64,000 nt of DNA from Pseudomonas putida (GTDB taxonomy: Bacteria > Pseudomonadota > Gammaproteobacteria > Pseudomonadales > Pseudomonadaceae), in assembly GCF_002741075.1 (NCBI RefSeq), contig NZ_CP016634.1, positions 2,154,501-2,218,500 on the forward strand. Direction: 5' to 3'. Of this stretch, positions 1 to 8,776 are shown piece after piece. The notes below the pieces were generated by a model. The model ran no database searches. It was not told the origin of the DNA and saw only the letters and a list, made by a program, of their open reading frames with translations. Position 1 is the first letter of the stretch, and every line of letters begins with the position of its first letter. Made by a program: the position numbers and the translations under genes.

Positions 1-362
1 CCGACCTGGCACAAGGCTGTGCCGACTGCGCACAGGCGCTCGACCTGCAAATCGAGTTCCGCCAGACCAACCATGAAGGCGAACTGATCGACTGGATACA
101 CGCCGCGCGCGGACGCTGTGCCGGCATCCTGATCAACCCCGGCGCCTGGACCCACACCTCGGTGGCCATTCGCGATGCCTTGGTGGCCAGCGAACTGCCC
201 GTCATCGAGGTGCACCTGTCCAACGTGCACAAACGCGAGCCATTTCGTCATGTCTCCTTCGTCTCATCGATCGCCGAGGGTGTGATCTGCGGCCTTGGCA
301 GCCACGGCTATCGCCTGGCCTTGGCGCATTGCGCCCAGTTGTTCAAGGAGCCATGCGCATGA
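1..362 (+). CDS. aroQ: 3-dehydroquinate dehydratase, type II (partial, 5' end missing)
   Basis: The frame opens at base 3 and ends at TGA 360-362, so about 119 of the usual ~145-150 residues are present. It interconverts 3-dehydroquinate and 3-dehydroshikimate in the cytoplasm. Family motifs are visible: the substrate loop [16 protein letters not shown], the [15 protein letters not shown] segment and the C-terminal [11 protein letters not shown]. The stop overlaps the start of the downstream shikimate/quinate dehydrogenase gene (ATGA), so the two are translationally coupled. The pairing suggests a role in quinate/shikimate use as well as, or instead of, chorismate synthesis; the latter is inference. 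Confidence 0.93.
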   Translation, partial: DLAQGCADCAQALDLQIEFRQTNHEGELIDWIHAARGRCAGILINPGAWTHTSVAIRDALVASELPVIEVHLSNVHKREPFRHVSFVSSIAEGVICGLGSHGYRLALAHCAQLFKEPCA

Positions 363-1207
363 ACCCGAACACTGTTCTGGCCGGTCTGATCGGTCGTGGC
401 ATCCAGGCCTCGCGCACGCCGGCGCTGCACGAGCACGAGGGCGATGCCCAGGCCCTGCGCTACCTGTACCGGCTGATCGACGCCGACCAACTGGGCCTGG
501 ACGACAGCGCCCTGCCCGGCCTGCTGGACGCGGCCCAGCGCACCGGTTTTACCGGGCTCAACATCACCTATCCATTCAAGCAGGCGATCCTGCCGCTACT
601 CGATGGACTGTCGGAAGAAGCGCAAGGCATCGGTGCGGTGAATACAGTCGTGCTCAAGGATGGCAAGCGGATTGGCCACAACACCGACTGCCTGGGCTTT
701 GCCGAAGGCCTGCGGCGTGGCCTGCCGGATGTGGCACGTGAGCAGGTGGTGCAGATGGGTGCCGGTGGCGCGGGCTCGGCGGTAGCCCATGCGCTGCTCG
801 GTGAAGGCGTGGGCCATTTGGTGCTGTTCGATGTGGACAGCTCACGCGCCCAGGCGTTGGTGGACAACCTCAACGCCCGCTTCGGCGAAGGCCGGGCATC
901 GCTGGGCACGGACCTGGCCGCTGCCGTGACTGCGGCGGACGGCCTGGTCAACACCACCCCGGTGGGCATGGCCAAGCTGCCCGGCACACCGCTGCCGGTG
1001 GCCCTGTTGCATGCCCGGCTGTGGGTGGCCGAGATCATTTACTTCCCGCTGGAGACCGAGCTGCTGCGCCATGCCCGGGCGCTGGGTTGCCGCACGCTCG
1101 ATGGCAGCAGCATGGCGGTGTTCCAGGCGGTGAAGGCCTTCGAGCTGTTTACCGGCAGACCCGCCGATGCCGGGCGCATGCAGGCGCATTTCGCAAGCCT
1201 TGAGTGA
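359..1207 (+). CDS. aroE: Shikimate/quinate dehydrogenase (AroE family, catabolic-type)
   Basis: NAD(P)-dependent oxidoreductase of 282 residues acting on shikimate and/or quinate. Start chosen at ATG 359 because AAGGAG at 345-350 lies 8 bases upstream; an in-frame ATG at 353 is only 2 bases from it. The substrate-binding region reads [11 protein letters not shown] rather than the S-x-S-P of biosynthetic AroE, which is the pattern of QsuD/RifI2-like quinate/shikimate dehydrogenases. The catalytic Lys is in ITYPFKQ, the Asp in NTDCLGF, the Rossmann motif is GAGGAGSA and NTTPVGM follows. It overlaps aroQ by 4 bases. The assignment to quinate rather than shikimate is not decided by sequence alone. 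Confidence 0.88.
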   Translation: MNPNTVLAGLIGRGIQASRTPALHEHEGDAQALRYLYRLIDADQLGLDDSALPGLLDAAQRTGFTGLNITYPFKQAILPLLDGLSEEAQGIGAVNTVVLKDGKRIGHNTDCLGFAEGLRRGLPDVAREQVVQMGAGGAGSAVAHALLGEGVGHLVLFDVDSSRAQALVDNLNARFGEGRASLGTDLAAAVTAADGLVNTTPVGMAKLPGTPLPVALLHARLWVAEIIYFPLETELLRHARALGCRTLDGSSMAVFQAVKAFELFTGRPADAGRMQAHFASLE

Positions 1208-1212
1208 AGCGC

Positions 1213-1247
1213 CTGCTCGCGGGTACATCGCCGTACCCGCGAAGCAG
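1213..1247. terminator. Hairpin between convergent aroE and tetR
   Basis: Arms CTGCTCGCGGGTAC (1213-1226) and GTACCCGCGAAGCAG (1233-1247) pair almost perfectly around a 6-base loop. There is no T-run on either side. It lies between two convergent genes and resembles the genome's REP elements, so it may be a bidirectional transcript end or an mRNA-stabilising REP. Confidence 0.5.
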
Positions 1248-1258
1248 ATTGCACGTCA

Positions 1259-1882
1259 TCAGGCCGGCAACATCCCCCGCACCATGAACGCAGTCGATTC
1301 ACGCACTTCGCGCCAGTATCGTTCCAGGTCCATCGGCTCGCTGCGGCACAGGCGCAGTAGCTGCAGGTGCCCGTAGTCGTTGAGCATGAACGCCGCATAG
1401 TCGACATCCAGATCGGCGCGCAACTTGCCCAACCCTCGCAGCTCACCCAACAGCGCAGCGATTTCGCTCACCAGCGCATCGTTGACCCGCTTGTAGGGCG
1501 CAGGCAACGCCGACTGATCAGGCCCAAGCAGGGCAATCACCTGGGGCAAGATCTCTCGCCACAACGCCGGCGACAGCACTTCGAAGGCGAACTCGGTCAG
1601 GCAGCGCTCGAAATAGCAGATGGTATCGATCGGGTCGTCGAGCTCGGGGATACGCCGACGCGCGGCGCTGATGGCGCGGTGGTCCGCCTCGCGCAGTTTC
1701 TCCAGGAGGATCTCCTGCTTGCTGCCGAAATAGGCGAAGACCGTCGGCACCGACACCGCCGCCGAACGGGCGATCTGCTCCATGGTGGTGGTCTGGAACC
1801 CCTGGCTCTCGAACAGGCTCAGGGCCGACTGGCTGATGGCTTGGCGGCGCAGGGCCTTCTGTTGTTCGCGCAATCCGCTCAT
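1259..1882 (-). CDS. TetR/AcrR family transcriptional regulator
   Basis: A 207-residue one-domain regulator. The N-terminal helix-turn-helix covers about residues 12-58: ALSLFESQGFQTTTMEQIA, then VSVPTVFAYFGSKQEILLEKL, typical of TetR. The C-terminal ligand domain has no recognisable specificity. It is divergent from the amidohydrolase gene, with an AT-rich gap containing a dyad at 1933-1956, so it probably represses the amidohydrolase/MFS pair and itself. The ligand is unknown. Confidence 0.88.
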   Translation of the reverse strand: MSGLREQQKALRRQAISQSALSLFESQGFQTTTMEQIARSAAVSVPTVFAYFGSKQEILLEKLREADHRAISAARRRIPELDDPIDTICYFERCLTEFAFEVLSPALWREILPQVIALLGPDQSALPAPYKRVNDALVSEIAALLGELRGLGKLRADLDVDYAAFMLNDYGHLQLLRLCRSEPMDLERYWREVRESTAFMVRGMLPA

Positions 1883-1932
1883 GGCTCTCCTCGCTGCGTT
1901 GGCGGGTAGGCGCCCAGCATAACGGCAAACTC

Positions 1933-1956
1933 AGTCGATTAAAAATTTTATTGACT
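1933..1956. promoter_or_regulatory. Candidate TetR operator, imperfect 24-bp palindrome
   Basis: AGTC at 1933-1936 and GACT at 1953-1956 bound a dyad with an A/T-only core (TTAAAAATTTTATT). Nine of the twelve base pairs are symmetrical. It lies in the divergent gap between the TetR gene and the amidohydrolase, in a stretch of about 50 bases that is far more AT-rich than its surroundings and therefore probably holds both promoters. Confidence 0.45.
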
Positions 1957-2055
1957 AAAAGTTTTTACGGATTAAAAAATATTTCCACGTGATCGACTGA
2001 CCACGCCGTACCGGCCGCACCCTGCCCGACAACAACAAACAGCGGGAGCCTTGCA

Positions 2056-3795
2056 ATGCCTACCCTCGCCTGTCGTCCGCGGCCCTTCCTCGCCCAGCCC
2101 ACGAGTACCGCCATGACTGAACATGCCGACCTGATCATCCACCACGCCCGTCTCTACACCGTCGACCCGCACCGCCCCTGGGCCAGCGCCGTGGCGGTGC
2201 GTGGCGAACGCATCGTGCACGTCGGCGACGACCGCAGCGTGCTGGCTTTCCAGGGCCCTGCCACGCGCATGATCGACGCCCAGGGCAAGCTGGTGCTGCC
2301 AGGCTTCGTCGAATCCCACTGGCACTTCTCCACCACAGCCTTCGCCCATCAGGCCTTCGTCAACCATGAAGACCCTCACCAGGTGCTGGCCGCGCTCAAA
2401 CGCTATGTGGACGAGAACCCCAACGAGAAGGCCATCACCGGCATGGGCTGGGTCCAGGCCCTGGTGCCTGCGGACATGCTGCGCCGCGAAACCCTGGATG
2501 CGATCTGCGCCGACAAGCCAGTGTGCCTGCTGTCCACCGACTACCACTCCATGTGGGTCAACTCCAAGGCCCTGGAGCTCGCTGGCATCGACCGCGACAC
2601 CCCACCGGTGGAAGAAGGCGCCAGCTGGTTCGAGAAAGACCCGCACACCGGCGAGCCCACCGGGCTGATCGTCGATGGCGCGGCCTACTCGCTGCTGATG
2701 CAGCGCCTGAGCGACCAGGGTTACCTGCCCGTGGGCATCGACCTGTACCTGCGCTCGATCGCCCTGTGGCAGGAGAAACTGGTCGCCGCCGGCATCACCA
2801 CCGTGTTCGACGCAGGCTTTCTCGACCCGAGCGGCGATCAGTCGCTGCTGTATCAAACCCTGATGCGCCTGGAAAAGGAGCAACGCCTCAAGCTCCGGGT
2901 GGTCGGCAGCTACATCGACATGGGTACCGACCCAGATCCGGTGGCCAGCCTCAAGGCCCTGCGCAGCGAGTATGCAAGCCCACTGGTCAAGGCCCAGGCG
3001 CTGAAACTGATGCTCGACGGCACCGAGATGAACCACACCGCTTACCTGCTCGAACCCTACTGCGACAAGCCGCACAGTTGCGGCAGCACCACCATGCCGG
3101 AGGAAACCTTCGAGCGGCACGTGCGCGAGGCCGACCTCAACGGCATCGACGTGATGGTCCATGCGGTCGGTGACGGCGCCGTGCGCATGGCCCTGGACGT
3201 GTTCGAGCGCGTCAGTGCGAGCAACCCACCGCGCGACCGTCGCCATGTGATCACCCACGCGTTCCTCACCCACCCGGACGACATCCCGCGATTCCGCCGC
3301 ATCGGCGTGATGGCCAACACCCAGTTGCAATGGGGCGTGGTCGACGCCTATACCCAGGCCATCCAACAGTCATACGGCCCCGAGCGCTGGGCCTCGATGT
3401 ACAAGTTCCGCAGCTTCATCGAACAGGGCGTGACCGTCTCCATCGGCATGGACGGGCTGGCCTGCCAGTGCCGCTGCCAGCATCGACCGGTGGAGCACAT
3501 CGAGTCCGGCCATACCCGGCAACTGGCCGGCGAGCCCGACGCGCCGGTGATGCCGGACATCCACGAGAAGCTGAGCATTCCGCAGCTGATCGCCGCCTAC
3601 ACCATCAATGGCGCTTATCAGCTGGGCCTGGAGAAGGAAATCGGTTCGATCACCGAAGGCAAACGTGCCGACATCATCATCCTGGAGCAGGACCTGTTCG
3701 AACTGGACCGCTACCAGATCGGCAAGACCGAGGTGCTGCTGACCCTGATGAACGGCGAAGTCACCCATGACCCGTTGCGCCGCGCCCTGACCTGA
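2056..3795 (+). CDS. Amidohydrolase family protein (Amidohydro_3, YtcJ-like)
   Basis: Metal-dependent TIM-barrel hydrolase of 579 residues. Visible landmarks are PGFVESHWHF (the usual H-x-H metal pair), a lysine in VKAQALKLMLDG, VMVHAVGDGAV, HVITHAFLTH, SIGMDG and the C-terminal GSITEGKRADIIIL that closes the beta-sandwich. Start 2056 has GGGAG at 2042-2046. A second ATG at 2113 (MTEHADLII) fits the family N-terminus better but has no clear ribosome site, so the first 19 residues are uncertain. It is followed by an MFS transporter on the same strand, suggesting an import-and-hydrolyse pair for an amide, carbamate or cyclic amide. The substrate is unknown. Confidence 0.85.
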   Translation: MPTLACRPRPFLAQPTSTAMTEHADLIIHHARLYTVDPHRPWASAVAVRGERIVHVGDDRSVLAFQGPATRMIDAQGKLVLPGFVESHWHFSTTAFAHQAFVNHEDPHQVLAALKRYVDENPNEKAITGMGWVQALVPADMLRRETLDAICADKPVCLLSTDYHSMWVNSKALELAGIDRDTPPVEEGASWFEKDPHTGEPTGLIVDGAAYSLLMQRLSDQGYLPVGIDLYLRSIALWQEKLVAAGITTVFDAGFLDPSGDQSLLYQTLMRLEKEQRLKLRVVGSYIDMGTDPDPVASLKALRSEYASPLVKAQALKLMLDGTEMNHTAYLLEPYCDKPHSCGSTTMPEETFERHVREADLNGIDVMVHAVGDGAVRMALDVFERVSASNPPRDRRHVITHAFLTHPDDIPRFRRIGVMANTQLQWGVVDAYTQAIQQSYGPERWASMYKFRSFIEQGVTVSIGMDGLACQCRCQHRPVEHIESGHTRQLAGEPDAPVMPDIHEKLSIPQLIAAYTINGAYQLGLEKEIGSITEGKRADIIILEQDLFELDRYQIGKTEVLLTLMNGEVTHDPLRRALT

Positions 3796-3898
3796 ACGCA
3801 GGCGCTTCGCCCCACCCCGCAGGGTCGCACCAACACGCGGACTGCGGGGCGGCCACCTGCGACACGCATCAGCCATTTCATCCATCGGGACCCCGACA

Positions 3899-5044
3899 AT
3901 GCACAACAATAATGCCCGGCTCCAGCGTGCTTCTCTGATCTTCATCGCCAGCACGGCAATCATCGTGATCGGCGTTCAACCCATGTTCATCGGCCTGTTG
4001 GCCGAACGCCTGGGCCTTTCCCTCAGCCAGCAAGGCCTGGTGATCGCCATGGAAATGGGTGGGCTGGTGCTCGGCACCCTGCTTAGCCCGTGGCTGGCCC
4101 GACAAGGCAGCCAGCGCCGCGTCTATGTCCTGGCAGCGCTGCTGGCGCTGGCCTGCAATCTGTTCACGGCGCAAAGCGCCAGTTACACGCTGGTACTGGC
4201 CTGGCGTCTGCTCGCCGGGATTGGCGGTGGCCTGCTGTACGCCAATGCCCTGAACGATCTCGGTCGCCTGCCGGGGCAGGACCGCTCCTTTGGCCTGGTG
4301 CTGTTCCTGCAGACCGGCATCTTTGCCTTCTCTGCCGCAACCCTGCCGCTGGTAGCCGAAGCGTTCGGCAGTTCGCTGGCGATCGCCTCGATGGCGGGCT
4401 GGTTCGGCCTGATCAGCCTCAGTTGCATCGCCTTGCCGGTCTGCCAGATCGTGACCGGCGGCGCCGTGCTGGCCGCCAGCGGCCAGGGCTCGGCGCGCAT
4501 CGGTCGCTATTCATTGCTGGGTATGTTGTTTCTGCAATTGGCAATCTACAGCGTCTGGGGTTTCGTCGATCAGCTGGGGCACGACCAGGGCCTGAGTGCC
4601 GTAGAAGTGGGCTGGGCATTCGGCATGGGCGTGCTGGGTGGCCTACCTGGCTCGGGCCTGCCGAGCCTGTTGGGCGCGCGGGTCAGCCGGGGGCCGATGA
4701 TCGGCCTGGGCTCATTGCTGGTGCTGTTGGCGATCGTCCTGCTCGCCGGGGGTTCACCAAGCGCGATGAACCTGTTCGTGGCGCTGTTCATCCTCAACTT
4801 CGGCTGGGCCCTGGCGCTAAGCTACTACATGGGCGCCATCGCCACCAATGACCCTCAGGGCCAGCTCACCCCCCTGGTGCCGATCACGCAGGCCAGTGCG
4901 GCGGCGGTTGCACCTGCGTTCATCTCGATGCTGTTGCAGGTGACCGGCAAGCCGTCGATCTTCATCACCGCCGCCAGTGCAGTGACGATCGGTTTTCTGC
5001 TCAAGTGCATGGCGGGCATGCGCGAGCGACAGAAGGCTCTCTAG
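3899..5044 (+). CDS. MFS transporter, YbfB/YjiJ-like, substrate unknown
   Basis: A 381-residue integral membrane protein with about 12 hydrophobic segments. The first is ASTAIIVIGVQPMFIGLLAE, and the GLVLGTLLSPWLARQGSQRR loop matches the MFS motif A position. It starts 103 bases after the amidohydrolase stop on the same strand and probably belongs to the same TetR-controlled unit. It could import the hydrolase substrate or export a product; sequence does not say which. Confidence 0.82.
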   Translation: MHNNNARLQRASLIFIASTAIIVIGVQPMFIGLLAERLGLSLSQQGLVIAMEMGGLVLGTLLSPWLARQGSQRRVYVLAALLALACNLFTAQSASYTLVLAWRLLAGIGGGLLYANALNDLGRLPGQDRSFGLVLFLQTGIFAFSAATLPLVAEAFGSSLAIASMAGWFGLISLSCIALPVCQIVTGGAVLAASGQGSARIGRYSLLGMLFLQLAIYSVWGFVDQLGHDQGLSAVEVGWAFGMGVLGGLPGSGLPSLLGARVSRGPMIGLGSLLVLLAIVLLAGGSPSAMNLFVALFILNFGWALALSYYMGAIATNDPQGQLTPLVPITQASAAAVAPAFISMLLQVTGKPSIFITAASAVTIGFLLKCMAGMRERQKAL

Positions 5045-5066
5045 AAAAAGGGGCGCCAAGCGCCCC
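5043..5066 (-). terminator. Rho-independent terminator of the thioredoxin operon
   Basis: Perfect 7-bp stem GGGGCGC (5050-5056) / GCGCCCC (5060-5066) with a 3-base loop. On the minus strand it is followed by TTTTT, right after the stop of the thioredoxin gene. It also lies 3' of the convergent MFS gene and may serve both. Confidence 0.8.
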
Positions 5067-5078
5067 CAGGTTGCGCGG

Positions 5079-5609
5079 TCACTCAGCCAGCAATGCCTGG
5101 ATCACCTTCTCCTGCCCGTCATAGCCTCCTTCGCCGTAATGCACATGGCGCACCTGCCCTTGGCGATCGATGAAGTAATGGGCCGGCCAGAATTGGTTGC
5201 CCCAGGCATTCCAGATCCGGTAGTCATTGTCCACCGCTACCGGATAGCCGATGCCCAGGCTGGCCACTTTCTGGCGCAGAGTGCCCAGGTCATGCTCGTA
5301 GTCGTATTCGGGCGTATGCACGCCGATCACCACCAGCCCCTGGTCGGCATAGCGCCGGGACCAGTCGTTGACATGGGGCAGGCTGTGCTGGCAGTTGATG
5401 CAGTCCCAGGTCCAGAAATCAACCAACACCACCTTGCCTTTGAGCGCCGGAGCATCCAGCGGCGCAGAATTCAGCCACTGGCTGGCGCCGGACAGCGAAG
5501 GCATGGCGCTCTGACCGTCCCGCGCCGCCAGGTAACCGGCCAGGCCAAGCCCTACCAACCCCAGGCCCAGCCCGCCCACCCTGATCAGCATGCGCCGATC
5601 AATTTTCAT
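5079..5609 (-). CDS. Membrane-anchored thioredoxin-like protein (TlpA/DipZ-C type)
   Basis: A 176-residue protein with an N-terminal membrane anchor (LIRVGGLGLGLVGLGLAGYLA, about residues 8-28) and a periplasmic thioredoxin fold. The redox site is WDCINC in DFWTWDCINCQHSLPHV, the form seen in DipZ C-terminal domains and related redoxins. The cis-proline region is NQFWPAHYFID. The start is MKIDRRM at 5609; the frame is open further upstream only because it runs antisense through the partner gene. Its first codons overlap the 3' end of the DUF2790 gene by 11 bases, so the two are coupled. It probably reduces or isomerises disulfides in the periplasm. Confidence 0.85.
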   Translation of the reverse strand: MKIDRRMLIRVGGLGLGLVGLGLAGYLAARDGQSAMPSLSGASQWLNSAPLDAPALKGKVVLVDFWTWDCINCQHSLPHVNDWSRRYADQGLVVIGVHTPEYDYEHDLGTLRQKVASLGIGYPVAVDNDYRIWNAWGNQFWPAHYFIDRQGQVRHVHYGEGGYDGQEKVIQALLAE

Positions 5610-5871
5610 GGCAGCCGCCAGTGGCATAGCTACGGTACTCCACGCTCTGACGCTGGCCGTGGGAGTCCAGGTAATCCATGCGGGTGGTGACCACGCCACA
5701 GGCGTTGGCCTGGTCGTCCTGGGTAGAGAGTACTTTCTGGATATCCAAATGGTCGCCATAGCGGTATTGCATCACATTGCCCTGCATCGATTGCGGGCTT
5801 GCCTGGGCACCGATGGCCCCCAGACTGGACAAGGCAAACAAGGCGGCGATGGCAAAGGTCTTGGTGGTCAT
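5599..5871 (-). CDS. Exported DUF2790 protein
   Basis: A 90-residue protein with a clear signal peptide (TKTFAIAALFALSSLGAIGA, cut near AQA-S). The mature part is about 68 residues and contains YRYGDHLDIQKVLS, CGVVTTRMDYLDSHG and YRSYATGGC. Two cysteines remain after cleavage, which could be substrates of the thioredoxin encoded immediately downstream with an 11-base overlap. It is divergent from a two-component system. The function is unknown; small periplasmic DUF2790 proteins occur widely in Pseudomonas. The start MTTKTF was chosen over an upstream ATG (5895) because it begins the signal peptide. Confidence 0.8.
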   Translation of the reverse strand: MTTKTFAIAALFALSSLGAIGAQASPQSMQGNVMQYRYGDHLDIQKVLSTQDDQANACGVVTTRMDYLDSHGQRQSVEYRSYATGGCHEN

Positions 5872-5983
5872 GGCATCTCTCCTGCGAGTGTTCATGCGGT
5901 GGGGAGTGTTCCCCGGTCGAGAGCCATTTCACCGCTGGCGGGTATCGGGCCTGTGTCAGCGAAGGGCCCCTATTGCCTTGTGC

Positions 5984-6008
5984 TGTATCTATGACGTCGC
6001 CAGATACA
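5984..6008. promoter_or_regulatory. Candidate response-regulator site (perfect inverted repeat)
   Basis: TGTATCT (5984-5990) and AGATACA (6002-6008) are exact inverse complements separated by 11 bases. The repeat sits in the 215-base gap between the divergent DUF2790/thioredoxin pair and the response regulator. That spacing is compatible with a dimeric regulator binding one turn apart. The link to the neighbouring OmpR-type protein is inference from position. Confidence 0.4.
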
Positions 6009-6086
6009 CTGCAATACAAAGCCCTGCCCGCAAGGGGCGCAGCGGTCGGTACACTGCGCCCATCCCCCCCGTACAGGACCCCTTTG

Positions 6087-6827
6087 ATGGAACACGTCGA
6101 TCACATCCTGGTCGTCGACGACGATCGCGAAATCCGCGAGCTGGTCGGCAACTACCTGAAGAAGAACGGCCTGCGCACCAGCATCGTCGCCGATGGCCGG
6201 CAAATGCGCGCTTTCCTGGAAAACAACGCAGTCGACCTGATCGTGCTCGACATCATGATGCCCGGCGACGATGGCCTGCTGCTGTGCCGCGAACTGCGCG
6301 CCGGCAAGCACCGCAACACACCGGTGCTGATGCTCACCGCACGCAACGATGAGACCGACCGCATCATTGGCCTTGAGATGGGCGCCGACGACTACCTCAC
6401 CAAACCCTTCTCGGCCCGCGAACTGCTGGCGCGCATCAATGCCGTGCTGCGCCGCACGCGGATGCTGCCGCCGAACCTGACCATCAGCGAAAGCAGCCGG
6501 CTGATCGGCTTCGGCCAATGGCGGCTGGACACCACCGCCCGCCACCTGCTCGACACCGACGGCACCCTGGTGGCCCTGAGCGGCGCGGAGTATCGCCTGT
6601 TACGGGTGTTTCTCGACCACCCCCAGCGGGTGCTCAGCCGCGAACAATTGCTCAACCTCACCCAGGGCCGCGAGGCGGACATCTTCGACCGCTCCATCGA
6701 CCTGTTGGTCAGCCGCCTGCGGCAGCGCCTGGGTGACGATGCCCGCGAACCTACCTGCATCAAGACCGTGCGCAGCGAGGGCTATGTGTTCTCCCTGCCG
6801 GTGCAGTTGCTCGAGTCGCCGTCATGA
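6087..6827 (+). CDS. OmpR-family response regulator
   Basis: A 246-residue protein: receiver domain (residues ~5-120) and winged-helix DNA-binding domain (~145-240). The receiver has the acidic pair DDD in HILVVDDDRE, the phospho-acceptor Asp in VLDIMMPG, the Thr in MLTAR and the Lys in YLTKPFSARELLARI. The output domain shows LSGAEYRLLRVFLDHPQRVLSREQL and VRSEGYVF. The start ATG 6087 gives a standard-length protein, with AGGA 9 bases upstream. It overlaps the sensor kinase gene by ATGA. The position suggests that it controls the divergent periplasmic redox genes. Confidence 0.92.
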   Translation: MEHVDHILVVDDDREIRELVGNYLKKNGLRTSIVADGRQMRAFLENNAVDLIVLDIMMPGDDGLLLCRELRAGKHRNTPVLMLTARNDETDRIIGLEMGADDYLTKPFSARELLARINAVLRRTRMLPPNLTISESSRLIGFGQWRLDTTARHLLDTDGTLVALSGAEYRLLRVFLDHPQRVLSREQLLNLTQGREADIFDRSIDLLVSRLRQRLGDDAREPTCIKTVRSEGYVFSLPVQLLESPS

Positions 6828-8110
6828 GATGGCCCCATACCCTCGCCTCGCGTCTGGCGCTGATCTTCCTCACCGGGCTGATGCTGGCCTACGGGCTGTC
6901 GTTCGGCCTGCAGTTCTACGAGCGCTATGTCAGTAACCGTTCGATGATGCTGAACAACCTGGAGCAAGACGTGGCAACCTCGGTGGCGATCCTTGAACGC
7001 CTGCCGGCCAACGAACGCGCCGCCTGGCTGCCCCGCCTGCAGCGGCACAACTATCGCTATCAACTGGACGAGGGCCTCAGTGGCCAGGCCATGCCCAGCG
7101 AGGACCCGCCCATGGCCGCCGACTCGATCGTCAAGGCGATCGGCCGAGACTATCGCCTGACCTTCCAGGAGATCCCCGGCCCCAGCTCGCACTTCCAGGC
7201 CCATCTGCGCTTGGCTGACGGCGCACCGCTGACCATCGACGTCACCCCGGCCGGCGTGCCCGTGGCCAAATGGCTGCCGGTGGTGCTGTTGATCCAACTG
7301 GCGGTGCTGCTGGGCTGCACCTGGCTGGCGGTGCGCCTGGCCATCCGCCCCCTGACCCGGCTGGCCCGCGCAGTGGACAACCTGGACCCAGACAACCCCG
7401 GCCCCCAACTGGACGAAAGCGGCCCCCGGGAGGTGCGCTACGCAGCGGCAGCCTTCAACGCGCTGCAAGCGCGCATCGCCGCCTACCTCAAAGAGCGCAT
7501 GCAACTGCTGGCGGCCATTTCCCATGACCTGCAAACACCCATCACGCGCATGAAATTGCGCGTGGAGGTGATGGACGACGGCCTGGAGAAGGACAAACTC
7601 TGGAACGACCTAAGCGCCATGGAACACCTGGTGCGCGAAGGCGTGGCGTACGCCCGCAGCATGGACAGCAGCACCGAGGCGCCCTGTCGCATCAAGCTCG
7701 ATGCCTTCCTCGACAGCCTGGTCTTCGACTACCAAGACAGCGGCGCCAAGGTCGAGCGTCTGGGCGCCACCGATGTCACCCTGCACACTCGCCCCCACGC
7801 CCTGCGTCGGGTGCTGGTGAACCTGGTGGACAACGCGCTGAAGTTCGCAGGTGCCGCGCAGCTTGAGGTCGAGCACGCCGGTAGCAGCACCTTGATCCGT
7901 GTGCTCGACGAAGGGCCTGGCATTCCCGCCGATGAACTGGCCGAAGTCCTCAAACCGTTCTACAGGGTGGAAGGCTCACGCAACCGCAGCACGGGAGGTA
8001 CCGGCCTGGGGCTGGCGATTGCCCAGCAACTGACCCAGGCCATGGGTGGGCAACTGACCTTGAGCAACCGCGCCGGCGGCGGGCTGTGTGCGCAGATCGA
8101 GCTCAAATGA
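6824..8110 (+). CDS. EnvZ-type sensor histidine kinase
   Basis: A 428-residue inner-membrane kinase. TM1 is at about residues 9-30 and a periplasmic loop of ~110 residues follows. TM2 is at about 148-168 (LPVVLLIQLAVLLGCTWLAV), then HAMP (IRPLTRLARAVDNL) and HisKA with the phospho-His in AAISHDLQTPITRMKLR. The HATPase domain has the N-box LVNLVDNALKF, DEGPGIP and GGTGLGLAIAQQL. It is coupled to the response regulator by a 4-base overlap. The signal is unknown; the neighbouring thioredoxin suggests envelope redox or metal stress (inference). Confidence 0.92.
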   Translation: MRWPHTLASRLALIFLTGLMLAYGLSFGLQFYERYVSNRSMMLNNLEQDVATSVAILERLPANERAAWLPRLQRHNYRYQLDEGLSGQAMPSEDPPMAADSIVKAIGRDYRLTFQEIPGPSSHFQAHLRLADGAPLTIDVTPAGVPVAKWLPVVLLIQLAVLLGCTWLAVRLAIRPLTRLARAVDNLDPDNPGPQLDESGPREVRYAAAAFNALQARIAAYLKERMQLLAAISHDLQTPITRMKLRVEVMDDGLEKDKLWNDLSAMEHLVREGVAYARSMDSSTEAPCRIKLDAFLDSLVFDYQDSGAKVERLGATDVTLHTRPHALRRVLVNLVDNALKFAGAAQLEVEHAGSSTLIRVLDEGPGIPADELAEVLKPFYRVEGSRNRSTGGTGLGLAIAQQLTQAMGGQLTLSNRAGGGLCAQIELK

Positions 8111-8138
8111 TGCCGGGCCGCGTCCCGGCCGCGGCATC
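8109..8138 (+). terminator. Strong hairpin after the two-component operon
   Basis: Twelve base pairs with one bulged G: left arm 8109-8120 (GATGCCGGGCCG), loop 8121-8125, right arm 8126-8138. It begins inside the kinase stop codon. There is no T-run, so it may be a weak terminator or a 3' stabilising structure. Confidence 0.5.
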
Positions 8139-8266
8139 GTCTACACGCCGATACATAACCCCGAGGCCCTGGACACACTGCAGATACCCTGCCCGCACAC
8201 ACTCCTTGTCACACCTTGAGCCCCCAGGGCTCGAGTGCCCCAACCTGCTGACAAGAGAGCCTGACC

Positions 8267-8776
8267 ATGAACGCATTGTCCCGCGCCTTTAACACCCTGG
8301 ACCGCTTCGGTACCTGGAGCGCCGACCTGCCCCTGCGCCTGTTCCTGGCCTGGGAATTCTTCGAATCGGGTGTCGAGAAATTCAACGGCGCCAACTGGTT
8401 CACCGACCTGCAATCAAGCTTCCCCTTCCCGTTCAGCGTATTGCCCGCCAACGTGAACTGGCAGCTCTCGCTGTGGGCGGAGTTGATCTGCCCATTGTTG
8501 TTGCTGCTCGGCCTGGGCACACGCCTGGCCTCGGCCGTGCTGATGGTGGTGACGGTGGTGGCCATCGCCGCGGTGCACTGGCCGACACAATGGTCGAGCC
8601 TGGCCGAGCTTGCCCAGGGCTATGCGATCACCAACCAAGGCTACGGCAACTTCAAGCTGCCGGTGATCTATCTGGTGGCCCTGCTGCCGCTGTTGCTCAA
8701 AGGGGCCGGCCGCCTGAGCCTGGACCACTGGCTGGGCGGCCGATTCCAGGCCTTGAGCGTCAGAGCACCCGCCTGA
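8267..8776 (+). CDS. DoxX family membrane protein
   Basis: A 169-residue protein with four predicted membrane segments. Family features are LPLRLFLAWEFFESGVEKFNG near the N-terminus and the central LSLWAELICPLLLLLGLGTRLAS. DoxX-like proteins are small quinone- or thiol-linked membrane proteins whose biochemical roles are poorly defined. It is 156 bases downstream of the kinase, beyond a hairpin, so it is probably transcribed separately. Its 3' end overlaps the convergent pssA by 17 bases. Confidence 0.82.
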   Translation: MNALSRAFNTLDRFGTWSADLPLRLFLAWEFFESGVEKFNGANWFTDLQSSFPFPFSVLPANVNWQLSLWAELICPLLLLLGLGTRLASAVLMVVTVVAIAAVHWPTQWSSLAELAQGYAITNQGYGNFKLPVIYLVALLPLLLKGAGRLSLDHWLGGRFQALSVRAPA

